A DNA stretch of 60,000 nt, taken from Mesostigma viride (lineage: Eukaryota > Streptophyta > Mesostigmatophyceae > Mesostigmatales > Mesostigmataceae). Both the position numbers and the translations under genes were made by a program. The notes beneath the pieces were generated by a model. That model was not told the origin of the DNA. It made no database searches and saw only the letters and a program-made list of their open reading frames with translations. The DNA lies in contig RPFO01000296.1 of the NCBI GenBank assembly GCA_009746045.1, positions 1,038,739-1,098,738 of the forward strand. Reading direction: 5' to 3'. The first letter of the stretch is position 1, and every line of letters starts with the position of its first letter. Of the stretch, positions 1 through 31,782 are shown piece by piece.

Positions 1-345
1 AGCGACGCGACGATGTGGACAACGAATCCAGTGCCAAGCTCGGAACGGCCGCAAAGGAGATCTGGCATCACAGGGTTCAGATGTGCGGCCATATACGTAC
101 CAATGAATTTGTTAATTTCATGTAACTGTGTCACGTGAGGGTGAGTTCTCAGGGATCGAAATGAGTATGGGATGGGGTGGATGGTGTAGCAATCTAAATT
201 AAAATTAAATTGAATGAAACGTACATATCGGGACCATGGGGATCGCTACCATATAACAATAGCTTATCGCAAACTTTTGTGTTTCCTAGCTATAATTTCA
301 CTAATATCTGATGAGATTAGCGTAGTATAAAACACGGACAAGATA
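1..345. other. Unassigned flank of a retrotransposon insertion
   Basis: No convincing coding sequence, RNA gene or repeat is visible. The segment is the 5' flank of the LINE B copy that starts at 359; its last bases (346-358) are the left copy of that insertion's target-site duplication. Confidence 0.5.
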
Positions 346-350
346 ACGGC

Positions 351-800
351 ATGCAGGCCCAGCAACGGGAGGTCACCGACCGCGCTCGCCGCGAGTGCCG
401 AGTGGTGCTACGTCGCTTCCCCCAGAAGCCAGGTGAGACGTCAACCTCTCTTGCTGACGAGCTCAAGAACCAGCTTCTTACCCTCATGGGCCTGGTAGGT
501 GAGGTAGAACTGCGTGGGTGCCACCGCCTTCCCCACTCACGGGACAAGGCGGCTCCCCCACCAGTCCTACTCACCTTCCCCTCCCCTGAGGATAAGCAGC
601 GGTTCCTCTCTCGTCGCAAGCGGTTGCACGACCTCACCTGGACGCTGGATGACGACCTCACCCCCGCTCAGCAACAGCAGCGACGCGACCTGTGGCCGGA
701 ATACCTCCGCCATAAGCAGGACCCCCAGAAGCCCAAGGTGTACTGGAGGGGCGGGGACCTGATGATCAACCACAAGATGTGGACGCCCCCAGCGGGCTAG
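351..800 (+). pseudogene. LINE ORF1 C-terminal fragment
   Basis: This 149-codon open frame has the same order of motifs as the ORF1 copies at 38-40 kb: an RRM-like stretch (VVLRRFPQKPGE), HRLPHSRDKA, LLTFPSPEDKQRFLSRRKRL, then LDDDLTPAQQQQRRDLWPEY and a VYWRGGDL C-terminus. This layout resembles L1-type ORF1 proteins, RNA-binding chaperones that coat the element's own RNA. The apparent ATG at 351 lies in the duplicated target site, not in the element, so it is an accidental start. The N-terminal half of the protein is missing. Confidence 0.75.
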
Positions 801-2963
801 AATCGCAATAGCCCTAGCTTGTAACCATTGGCGTCACTGCCGCTAATGAGGCAGCCATGCCGAGAATGTTGCCTAGCTGTGCCAACACACCTAGTCACGT
901 GCCGCCAACGCACGGTACACAACCAGCCATAGCCTTAGCCTAGTCCTAGTACAGCCATGCTACGCCCTGGCTATGTTCAGATTACCTGCCCACGCTCCTT
1001 GCTATGATATGCTCACATGGGTCTTATTGCACCCACAGTTTGCCGGATCGTTAGCCTGTCCTTTTAGCTAGCCGCGCCCGATTGCAGCTGTGGCATGCCT
1101 TTGGCATGAAGGAGACTGGGGGTCTCTGCCCTTTCTCCGGCTGTAGTGCACACACAGGGATTAAAAGCACTTCGGTGCTCCGTGACTCCCCAACGGGAGC
1201 ACGAGTTTAATTAACTCGCGTTATTTCATAACGCAATTTTTTGCGTTGTGAGGTTATAACGCAAAAAATTGCGTTGTTAACATGGGGTTCAAACAACTAT
1301 TTCCCAATAGTTTCCGGGTCAAAGTAGTAGTTTCCAAAGAAGTTTACAACCCTAAGATCCTGTAAAAAAATACCTAGGGGCATCGGACAAGAATGCCAGA
1401 AGAACTAACAAGATGTACACCACCAAAGTTAGGGTACTTCATGAGGACGACGACGGCGATGGCGGACAGATCATGTGCGTATTTTCAACCGTAGTACGCA
1501 ATTATCGCGTGCCCGCGACCTACGGAAGTGACATCGTGGCTTTATTTTCGATAATTTCGAGGCCTGATATGTTATGGCTGGTTAGATGCGCAGGTTTGGG
1601 ATCTGTATAGGGCTTTCATGGCCTTGTTCTGGCGCTAAGAGCTCGTATCGACCTCCAGGGCCAAGTAGATATCTGCCGGCATTTTACTTCCACTATTATC
1701 AACGGACTTCTAATTTATATTTGCTGAAATGATATCGTAAGTCAATGTGTGGGGTAAATCGCAAGGATCGTGCTGCTCGGATCAACAATGTGGGAACGGC
1801 GTCAGGTCTGTTCGCCGGTGGGTTGCGCCTGCACGGGGCAGAGCGCAGATCGCTTGCCAACTGTGGGTCTATGACGTGGAACTTAGTGCCACAGCGTGTC
1901 ACATACTCAGTTACGTCTAATCCATCTGTTTCTCGTCTTGTTCTTGCAGCAACGCTTCCTTCTCTGGCCACCTTTGTGGGAAGAAGCACGCTCAGGTCAC
2001 ACGTTTTAGAGCTGCTGTCAGTCTGGTGCAGGCAAGCAACTGTTGTCTAGTTACACGTGGGAAATAGCTTTTTTACATGAAGTGCTTTTGTTTCCATGCC
2101 CATTTCCCACCATAAAGGGGCGTTTCTGTGCAAGGTTTGCGCCATATTGATTATTCTTCTCGGTATGCACGGTGCGCAGATTGCCACCAAATGTTACCAT
2201 TTCTTTTGCCAATAGCTTACCACCATAGGGGTAAGAAATAGCTGGCAGTGCACGTTCTGGTTTACACCAATGCTTTTGTGCTTTCCGTGCATGTTTTTTT
2301 AACACAGAAAATGCCTTCCCCGTGTGTGCCTTCCTTGCGTCTCTAAGCCTACCACCCCCCAACCTTTTGCTTGTCCATGCACATATCATACTGCATATAT
2401 ATACTGCCTTTGTGTCATATTAGTGTGCAGATGTCATCTAGCATTGGCACGTTACGTTTCCCCGCTGCTATGTCATCCCCTAAGAAACCGCTATCAAGGT
2501 TTTGCCCCTATGAAGGCACTTTGGGGATGGTAGGCTTGAAGCTCACTGCATGCCTGGAGTGCTATGGCGTTGTAGCGTTATATCTTTGAAGGTGTGGGGA
2601 AAATAGCTACACTGCTTATTTGGGTCTGACCTTGACGTGGGAGACTCCACATGAGTTGACTATAACCCAAAAAAATTGGGCTTTGCATTGCATGACCCAT
2701 GTTCCTTGCAGCCTCTTGGCTACATGAGGGGGTCTTAGTTTACAAGACCCATGTGACTTCAAGTTACAATTTCACATAGCCAGGCTGAGAATTACATGCC
2801 AAGACCATATACCACATTTTTTTATATATCTCAGAGAATTCATAACTGGCCTCAGATACCCCATATCATGCTTGCTTCATTAGATGTGTTTAATTGAAAT
2901 AAAGTGTTATAACGCAAAAAATTGCGTTATAATTGTGCTAACGCGAGTTAATTAATTAATTAA
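359..2963 (+). mobile_element. LINE B copy 4, 5'-truncated ORF1-only retrotransposon
   Basis: A 13-bp direct repeat, ACGGCATGCAGGC, occurs at 346-358 and 2963-2975. Between the two lie an ORF1 C-terminal fragment, a noncoding 3' region (about 801-1206) and a TTAA-rich tail (1207-1214 and 2948-2963). The tail is split by a separate inverted-repeat element at 1215-2947. Truncation at the 5' end, a simple tail and a target duplication are the standard signature of target-primed reverse transcription. This copy is more diverged from the others in the window, but its 3' UTR also ends in an 'ACGGGAGCAC'-like block followed by TTAATTAA. No reverse transcriptase sequence is present. Confidence 0.8.
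1215..2947. mobile_element. Non-autonomous TTAA-targeted inverted-repeat element
   Basis: The ends are inverted copies of CTCGCGTTA (1215-1223 and 2939-2947), each followed inwards by palindromes of the type AACGCAATTTTTTGCGTT (1230-1247, 1258-1275; right side about 2910-2930). TTAATTAA flanks both ends, so the target duplication is TTAA or TTAATTAA within the LINE B tail. TTAA targeting is typical of piggyBac-like and Kolobok-like elements, but no transposase reading frame is seen in 1.7 kb. The superfamily is therefore not assigned. Confidence 0.65.
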
Positions 2964-2965
2964 CG

Positions 2966-3035
2966 GCATGCAGGCTCGAGCTACCATGGTCCGGATGCTC
3001 CCGATTTCTGGCCTGCGCTGGTTGTCTCCTTGATA
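2966..3035 (+). repeat. Short dispersed repeat R, copy 1
   Basis: This shares the core GGCCTGCGCTGGTTGTCTC (3010-3028) and the preceding CTCGAGCTACCATGGTCCGG block with copies near 4.37 kb (minus), 22.45 kb (minus) and 33.2 kb (plus). Function is unknown. It may be part of a small non-autonomous element. Confidence 0.6.
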
Positions 3036-3081
3036 GTACTCCGCGGCATGCATGCACGCATGACACGCAAGTGCTTATACT
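3036..3081 (+). mobile_element. LINE A 3'-end stub
   Basis: About 46 bp match the 3' terminus of LINE A at 58,870-58,915 and, in reverse, at 50,990-51,035 (AGTACTCC.CGGCATGC then GCATGACACG.AAGT.CTTA). It is a severely truncated copy. It sits between GTTGTCTCCTTGATA (3021-3035) and its inverted complement (3082-3096), so the RNA or single strand could fold as a 15-bp hairpin. Confidence 0.55.
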
Positions 3082-3096
3082 TATCAAGGAGACAAC

Positions 3097-5230
3097 GTTT
3101 TACTATCGCAAAGGGTCCACATCCAGTACGTGGCCACCTAGCTTGCTGGCCACGTCCAGGAGACCCCAGGTGAGGACAAATCATCCTGGCTGGGCGGGCT
3201 TAGTGCCAGCTAGCCTATCTGACATGTATATCCACCTGTTCAAACAGCTAGGCCATGGGTGCCAAACTAGGCCCAGGCGCCTATGCCTAAGGATGTGAAA
3301 CAAGTGGTAAATTGATCAGTGAAAGATTTGGTATGATACTGGGATACTAGTGTACAGATCCTCCTTGCTATCACTAGTATGCAAACTGTGGAATGTTGAT
3401 GGTCTGTCATGCAACACGCACGGTTAAGAGAGGGGCAAATAACCACCCCACTGGCTTGTGAGACCATATGTGATGTGCACATGACCAAGAGACAATCATA
3501 CACCAACGAATGCTATATTCATAACCCAGCCTCTGAAATTTACCCCTCTGTGAGCCCTAAAACACGACAACCTGGTCAAGCACGAAATCTGTACAATGTC
3601 CTCGTTTCATGAGCTTTTAGCTCCATGCCCCACATCACGAAGGTATCTAAGTTCCTTCCATCAGTGCATCCATTTCAACATTCATCATTACAACATGGGA
3701 GTGGCTCCAGCCAAGGCAGCCTTTGCATGCCACTGACATAACAATGTCATTGCTGAAACAACTATTGTCACCAATGAGCCAACAACTGCAGATATCTTTC
3801 GTGAGTTGAAGGCATCAGCCACCGGCCGCCCTGCCGGATGCATGACCACATGACACCATTCCGCACCGTGCCATGGGTGACCGCCGCCCAACCACCGAAA
3901 CTGCGGTGTTGGCTGCCAACTAGGCCTGCCCTCCCACCAAGGCGTAGCAGCAACTGCCAGCTGTCCCCGTTGCCAGCAGATTTTCGTCCACGCCAGGTCC
4001 CAAGTCAGCCCGAATCCGGCACTACCAAGCCTTTTCTCACCCCCCCCCCCCCCAGAATGGCCCGCCCATGGACAGTATGACATAAATGCCGGCGCTGGTA
4101 CGGATGCCAGAGAATTTTTGTCAGAGCCCAGCGCGATGAGGGCAGACTGCTAGGGGCATATGTCAAAGCGGCAGACAACGGCAGGGGCAGGTCCGTACAG
4201 TGCTCTAGAGTGACCTAGCGGGCAGGTAAACCGGGCAACGCGGGCCAGCGAGACCCAGTACAGGGCAGCACCCTCTGGGTATGCCCAAAGAAAAAGTGAT
4301 GGGCCCCGCGTTATTGGGGGATTCGACATCGGCATGCCCACCGTTTTCCTCAAAAAATGTCCACGAGACAACCAGCGCAGGCCTGACATCTGGAGAATCT
4401 GCAGCATGGTAGCGCATGCTCCCCTACTGAATACACCGAATCGATACACCGCTATTTTTTTGTGTGTCCTGTGCCGCTGAAGGTTCCTTTATCGGCACCC
4501 ATGCCTCAATGTGTCGTGTTGCCACACCTGGCCTGCGCGGGCAGTCTCACTTGCGCGTGACGTGGCCAGAGATGCATGCCATTGACGTGGCCAGACATGC
4601 ACGCGCCGGAGACCGAAGACGATTACGCAACTGTGACGGCAAGATGTTGCACCACCAAATTCCCTTTCTCCACGGCGATCAGCGCGGCGGGCCACATTGG
4701 CAGTACTAGGACCAGCGGCAGCAGCACCAGGGGGAAACATGCCTGGCTGGGACGACCCCCCCCCCCCCCTCCCGAAAAAAAAAAGAACAGGCGCCATGGT
4801 CTGGTATCAAACAGACAACCGGCACAGTCTTGACATCACTAGTAGAGTGACCATGGTGGCGATCAGCCAACCAGCACAGGCTGTGGCATGGCCGTTGGAG
4901 AAGGAAAGGGCGAGGACACCAACGGTAAACGCCTGTGCATGGCGAGAGCCCCAAAGGGGCACGCCATGCAACAAAAAGGGAGGTTCGTCCCGGCAACACC
5001 CTGGAGGCCATGCTATTTATAGCGGGGACGCTGGGGGTGGCGGTGGAGGTGGCGGTGGTGGCATCGGCCTCGGTCCATGGGGCAGCCCGGACATGCCCGG
5101 TGCGTTGAGGGCATAGATGTAGCATAAGGTTGGCGGCTTGCAATAACATTAACTGGTGGCACTGGGGGCGTGGACGCCTCCATGACTCCATCCAGCTCGA
5201 TGCCATCAGCCGTCACATCCCGCAACCAGC
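3097..5230. other. Intergenic, no supported gene
   Basis: Several open frames exist on both strands but none has a recognisable domain, a conserved block or a consistent splice model. They are rich in the low-complexity residues expected from C/G-rich noncoding DNA. Homopolymer C runs occur near 4041-4053 and 4757-4770, and a GGT-rich stretch near 5030-5062. One copy of dispersed repeat R lies at 4365-4415. Confidence 0.5.
4365..4415 (-). repeat. Short dispersed repeat R, copy 2
   Basis: The reverse complement contains the exact 19-bp core GGCCTGCGCTGGTTGTCTC (4365-4383), preceded on that strand by CTCCAGATGTCA and a CTACCATG block, as in the copy at 2966-3035. Confidence 0.6.
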
Positions 5231-5367
5231 TAGCTAATGGTTCCCCCCTCCACCCGGCGCCCGTTACTGGTCCTCCCCCGCCGTGTCAGTGGCTGCGCTT
5301 CCCCCCCCTCCCACCCCGTAAAGCCACCGGTGGTCACACCAAGCCACCGTCCCTCCTAACAGAGACG

Positions 5368-6183
5368 CTACCGCTCCTCTCCTGCCATGTCCATTGCGTC
5401 GTCGTGGTCCTCCACCTTGACATCCAGCGGGGGCATGCAGTGGCCCATCACCTCCTGCGGCGCGTCCGAGACAAGGAGTACTGGCGGGAGGTCGTGCAGG
5501 AGCGGGCGGGGGGAGCTCGGCGCCAGGGACATGTCAGAGGGGACCTGGGGGGGGAGCGAGAGGGGCGTGCCGGTGACGGCCAGGGACAGCTCCCCGGGCA
5601 TGCCGTCCCCGAGGGTCGGCGCGTCGATGGCCAGGGACTCGCCGAGGGACTTGAGGTTGATCATGTTCCGCGTCTTGAAGCGCATGAACCAGCCGTTGCT
5701 GGGCTCCCAGGGGACCTCCTCCGAGAGGCACAGCTCGCCGTCCTTGCAGACCTGCCGGGTGGACCGCATGCCCAGCTCTCGCGCGATGAGCCGCGCCTCC
5801 GTGAAGACCATGGCCATGGTTACCACGGCCGGGGGGTCCTCGCGTCGCGCTCGCTCGACGAAATCCACGAGCCTGGCGTCCAGCTGCGCCATGTTAGGGT
5901 CCAGCTTGCGCGCCCGCCGAGAATCCGGGTTAATTCCTTTATGGAAATCTCGTATTGTGTCTTCCTCGTTTTTCATTATTTTACTAATGGCAGCTTTGGA
6001 CACGCCATAGCTCCGTGCCAGGGCCGCTTTCTTCGCCGAGTTCTCCCTCACCGCCATGCAAATTTCATACCGCTGGCGAAGGGTAAGCTTTCCCTTGCCG
6101 CCGGCTGCGGCGCCTTCCGTGTTGCGCTTCGTCTTCCGTCGGGGAATGTGCATCGAGGCTACACTCTTTGGGGAGCTCGCCAT
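5368..6183 (-). CDS. CENP-B/Pogo-like HTH DNA-binding protein
   Basis: This is a 271-residue protein if translation starts at the ATG at 6183, which has a strong GCAGCCATGGCG context; the frame extends upstream but without an ATG. A basic patch (RRKTKR, about residues 15-20) precedes a psq-type helix-turn-helix (LTLRQRYEICMAV ... YGVSKAAISKIM, about 33-72). A second CENP-B/Tc5-type HTH follows (LDARLVDFVERAR ... WFMRFKTRNMI, about 100-176). This pair is the DNA-binding half of CENP-B and Pogo/Tigger transposases. The remaining ~85 residues are Pro/Ser/Asp-rich and acidic, with no DDE catalytic domain. It could be a domesticated DNA-binding protein or the first exon of a longer transposase-derived gene. 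It is divergent from CASP, about 1 kb away. Confidence 0.8.
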   Translation of the reverse strand: MASSPKSVASMHIPRRKTKRNTEGAAAGGKGKLTLRQRYEICMAVRENSAKKAALARSYGVSKAAISKIMKNEEDTIRDFHKGINPDSRRARKLDPNMAQLDARLVDFVERARREDPPAVVTMAMVFTEARLIARELGMRSTRQVCKDGELCLSEEVPWEPSNGWFMRFKTRNMINLKSLGESLAIDAPTLGDGMPGELSLAVTGTPLSLPPQVPSDMSLAPSSPRPLLHDLPPVLLVSDAPQEVMGHCMPPLDVKVEDHDDAMDMAGEER

Positions 6184-6222
6184 GGCTGCTAGCTCTACTG
6201 GGACCTCCTCCGTGGCTTTCAC

Positions 6223-7217
6223 TCAAAAACCATCCCTAAATTCTTTCTTAACTCCGGCGAGGCGACCGGGCAACGGCCCCGCCAAATGGTCATAACACAA
6301 GATCGAAAACGGCCAAGTGCGTTTCATGATCAATTTCCATAGCAATCCTGATAAAAAGTCCTGCGACCTCCGTTACCTTGTCACGTCGCGGATGCGGGAG
6401 CGCTCAGCCACGGGCACGTTGGGGGCATGGGCAACTTTACGCGATATCAGCGCGGAGTGGTCAACCTGATTGCCAACACCGTGAGGGCGCACGCTAGGTT
6501 CACCCTCGACTCGAGTCACACCCGACATGCATACCCGCCACTCATATAAATATTAAATGTTGTACGTAGTATCTTCCAATGGGTTCAAATTACTCAATTA
6601 TGCTTGCATATGACATTCGAACAAGACAATAATGATGGTTGTTGTTGCCCACAGATATGATGGAGTGATTCAGGGTGTAAACTACTAAGGGGAGTGGGTC
6701 TTGATTCTGGAGTAGGATTTGTTAGCGGACTGACACTTGTTTTCTGTGCCAGCTCGTTTTATAAAGGCACGTTTTGAACGATGCAGCTGGCAGCACAGAG
6801 GAACAAGGAACAAGGGAGCCATAGCCTGACCGACCTTACCTGTAGCGTCAAATTCAGGATGCAAGGGGAAGGGAGTGAAAGGAGAGCCGAAAAATGTCGT
6901 TCATATACTCATTGTAATAGAAACAAGCGCATCTGAGTTGCATGTGTGACCACGGCTCGTGGCGTATCCCTACAGTCGCGGTTTCGTGCCGGGAACACTT
7001 GGCGTGATTCCGGCCCTCCCATGGAATTTAGCTGGCAGGCTAGATTTCGACGCCAGGCTTAAAGCTTGTCAAGCTGTCAGTAGTTATGGATGATCTCATA
7101 TATCGGGTCTAGAGGCTTTTAACCAGCACAGAAAAGCGACAAAGAAGTTTCGCCGCATATTTGTTAGCACGCTGCCTGTAAGTGAACCTGACAGTTCGCG
7201 TCAGCTGTGAAGCGACA
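6223..7217. promoter_or_regulatory. Divergent intergenic region between CENP-B-like gene and CASP
   Basis: About 1 kb separates the minus-strand CENP-B-like start from the CASP ATG. It should hold both promoters and the CASP 5' UTR. I see no convincing TATA box, and the sequence is unique and AT-richer than the exons. The CASP start has the favourable context GCGACAATGGC. Confidence 0.4.
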
Positions 7218-28631
<21,414 letters not shown>

Positions 28632-28824
28632 CGGTGCTCGGCATTGTTAAGATGATCAGATGCTGGGAGGACCTGTAGTCTTTGGGCCACCTGGCACCAC
28701 TGTGCAAAATGAGTGTGATGTCTGCTCCTGGGCTAGACAGCTTCAGTGCCAGTGAGCGCTGCGCCGTGACTTTTCCAACATTTGCAGGCAGCTGAGCTCT
28801 TTGAGAAAGGACCAGGCTGCATGA

Positions 28825-28829
28825 TGTAA
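28825..28829 (+). terminator. Candidate CASP poly(A) signal TGTAA
   Basis: TGTAA, the usual chlorophyte polyadenylation signal, lies 194 bp after the stop codon. An AATAAA at 28886-28891 is an alternative. Which is used cannot be told from sequence alone. Confidence 0.5.
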
Positions 28830-29005
28830 GAATGCAACGTGCAAGGGTGACACACGCAGGACACCAGGAGTGTATTTTGAACTCTAATAAAAGGTGTGCC
28901 TCGGGCAGAAGGCCAGGGAGCAAAGAATCCTCATTAAAGGATCAGAATTACGAATTGTGACACAGCATAAGTCTTCATGTTGAATGGGTGGACTAACGGA
29001 TGGGA

Positions 29006-29545
29006 ATTGAATTGAATTGAATTGTAACATAACTCCGTTGGGAGTATATGTAGCACATAGCCCTTGAGAGGGGGCATATGGCCTATCATATGTACATCCT
29101 AAGCTACTTCCTGCAAGGGTGGGGATGTAAAGGACCCTTGCTCTAGGTGCACCAGGGCACTTGCATCCCCATGATCTTCAAGCTATGCCCAGCGAAGGGG
29201 GAGCCTGTACGTCATGGGGGGGAAGATTGATCAGCATAGCTATACACAAAGCTAGGGCATGGCGTCTCAGCAGAGAGTTACTCCCTGCATGGGCACAACA
29301 TAACTAAATAAAGCTAGGCATCATCTGGAGGGTGGCTCATCATAGGCACACATGTACATGATTAAATAAAGCGCGTGGCTTAGCTGGGATAGTGCCTCTA
29401 GGAGGCGTACATGTACATGGCCACGGTCTATCTGTTCTACACTACTACTGCTGTATTCCCCTAAGCTGGGGCGTCTGGAGTTGCTGGGGCCGCGGGGGTC
29501 GCCTGCCAGGGCTTGTGGCCGACGTAGATGGCCGCCCCCTTCCAG
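29006..29545 (-). mobile_element. LINE B copy, minus strand, 5'-truncated
   Basis: A perfect 12-bp duplication TAACGGATGGGA flanks it (28994-29005 and 29546-29557). On the minus strand it begins in the last codons of ORF1 (tryptophan-lysine-glycine.. GHKPWQATP), continues with the 3' UTR blocks seen in the other copies and GGAGTTATGTT, and ends in four CAATT units. The tail differs from the TTAA tail of most copies. No RT. Confidence 0.92.
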
Positions 29546-29557
29546 TAACGGATGGGA

Positions 29558-29846
29558 GTGCCTCACTAACCTCTCGAGAGTAATATATAGGATTGCGGGA
29601 GCCACGGGCCGACCCGCTATGTTTACCGAATATGTCATGTATGCGTATGTCGAAGCTTACGCGTGCGTTTGAGACAGAAATCCTTGGTCGCACGGGCCTT
29701 AACGCTGTGCCACGAGGTAGCCATGGCTGACGGCGGAGCGCATAACTTTCACGTTTGAGCACCGAATTCAGCTGTGAATATCACTATCGCTTCGTCTTTC
29801 TAAGACGCACACGCTGATATAATTATCCGAATCTACTACGCAATAT
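29558..29846. other. Unassigned sequence before LINE B copy 1
   Basis: No gene recognised. It may include the 5' UTR or promoter of LINE B copy 1, whose ORF1 begins at 29847, or be plain host DNA; no left target duplication was found to set the boundary. Confidence 0.4.
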
Positions 29847-30743
29847 ATGACGAGCAAACGCTCCTCGACGCAACGCAGTTTGGCGGATGCGCTTTGCCAT
29901 GAAAATAAGTCTGCAGCTCAGGCTGCAGCTTCGCCCTCAGGTCTGGCAGGCAGCGGTGACACTAGTCAAAGCTGGTGGTCGCCCCGCACCCTCCCGGGCT
30001 CAATGCCTCGCCATCGATCGGCATCGCCTGACCCTAAACGCACCCGCTCAGCCGACAAAACAGGAGGGTCTCAGTCACGCCCCTCAGAACCGCGCTTTAA
30101 GCCTGAACCTTTCAAGGTCGATGATCACGACTGGACCAACATGTCCCCGGCAACTGCCTTGCGTTGCATCTTCTACGGGGACTACGCCTCGCTTTACGAC
30201 CTGTGCCTCCATCTCCACAGCATCGACCGCCTCATCAACTCGCACGGCAGCTGGTGGTACAACACCAGCACTCTGTTCGGGTGCAACCGCCCCTTCCTCC
30301 AGCACGCCATCCTCAACTCCCTTCTTATGCGCTCTGACGGCGAGATCTGGGCTCCATCCATCTCCGCCCCCACACTTCGTTCCATCCTTACGGAAGCCTT
30401 TCAGCAGCACGTGACCCCCCTTGCCGCCGATGTGGCAGCAATGGGTGGCACGCTGGCTACTGAACTTCCTCACCTTTCCACCTGACCGCCGCCTCCACCT
30501 CCACTGCCATTTCCGCCTTCACTGCCGACATCAAAGCCCAGCTCCTCGACCTCGACCAACGCCTTCAAGCCACCGCCACCGCCCTTGAGTCAGGGCTTGC
30601 ATGACACCGCCGGCCTCACCGCCCAGGCGGTGAAGGACATCGCTGCCCAGCCGCCACCTAGCTGCTGGCCCGGCCGGTGATGCTCCCTCCACCTGGGCGG
30701 ACTTGCTTAAGCATCACACCATGCACCTCCACCACCTCCACCA
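29847..30743 (+). pseudogene. LINE B ORF1, N-terminal part (frameshifted)
   Basis: The frame from 29847 encodes a Ser/Lys/Arg-rich N-terminus, then NMSPATALRCIFYGDYASLY, CNRPFLQHAILNSLLMRSDG, EIWAPS and HVTPLAADVAAMGGTLATEL. It stops at 30483 after a frameshift; the shifted frame continues with STAISAFTADIKAQLLDLDQ and TAQAVKDIAAQ. It aligns with the intact ORF1 at 39.6-40.7 kb. The predicted role is RNA binding for retrotransposition, inferred from the L1-type C-terminus. Confidence 0.8.
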
Positions 30744-30754
30744 CACTAGGAGCC

Positions 30755-31110
30755 GGGTGTTGACAAAGTGTGACAAATTTTTGTCAACAATTGTCAACTT
30801 GTTGACAAAGTGTGACAAATTGTTGACAAATTGTTGACAAAGTGTGACAAAACTAGACAAAACTAGACAAAAAAATGTCAACAGCTTGACAAAACTTGAC
30901 AGAATGTTGACAATGTTGACAAAACGTTGACAATCGTTGACATGTCAACTTTATGTTGATGTCAACAAATGTCAAAACACTGACAAGCCAAGGTGATTTG
31001 TCAACAAATGTCAAGACGTTTACAAACGCAGGCCAAACGCAAGAAAAATGTCAACAAATGTCAACATGACAAAATGTCAACACGATAAACAAAGGCATAG
31101 CAAACTGACA
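30755..31110 (+). repeat. Left subterminal TTGTCAA/TTGACAA cluster of CACTA
   Basis: More than 20 occurrences of TTGACA/TGTCAA in both orientations within about 350 bp, mirrored at the right end (37,735-38,120). Probable transposase-binding sites by analogy to CACTA elements. Confidence 0.8.
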
Positions 31111-31673
31111 AATCAACACCACGCACAGGTAAACTTACTTCATTAAAATCAATATGGCTGCTGCCTTGCTGCCTGAATTGCGGTTTTCTGCATTACATTA
31201 GCATGACAAACTTTACTGACAAAACACATGAATGAAGAGTGCACTCAATCACAGTCCGAGGGTGGCGTGCAAGATGTACAACCGCAAGCATCTCACAAAT
31301 GCAGTATAACATCCGTCATAGGGCTGTCCCAGCGATCATTGCTGAAAAAAATGGACTCTCTAGAAATTTATCGCATGACAATGTCCAGTGCTACAGCGAT
31401 GTGACGAGGGCTCAGAGCCTACAAAATCTGTGTCCGCAGGTGCCCTCCCCGCCATGCTGGCCAATGTGTCCGCCATGGTTGTGTTAGGTAGATCGCCTGC
31501 ATGCAAGGGATACATGCGTTATCCGGCAAAGCAGCAAAGGGAACACACAAAGATCTTAAGTGAGATGAATACCCGAAATCAGCTGTGTGTAATGAGACGT
31601 CGTGAGAGCACAGCAGTCGCGTGGCTGTTTGTGAGTAATGGCTTGATTTTAGGACCGAGAAAGTGAGATAGCG

Positions 31674-31782
<109 letters not shown>

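Noticed and set aside
3688-4083. 131-codon minus-strand frame
   Set aside because: No domain, skewed composition, a poly-Gly run from a C homopolymer, and overlapping frames of similar length.
4697-5206. Overlapping frames of 139 and 166 codons at 4.7-5.2 kb
   Set aside because: They contain homopolymer-derived Pro/Gly runs and show no recognisable motif on either strand.
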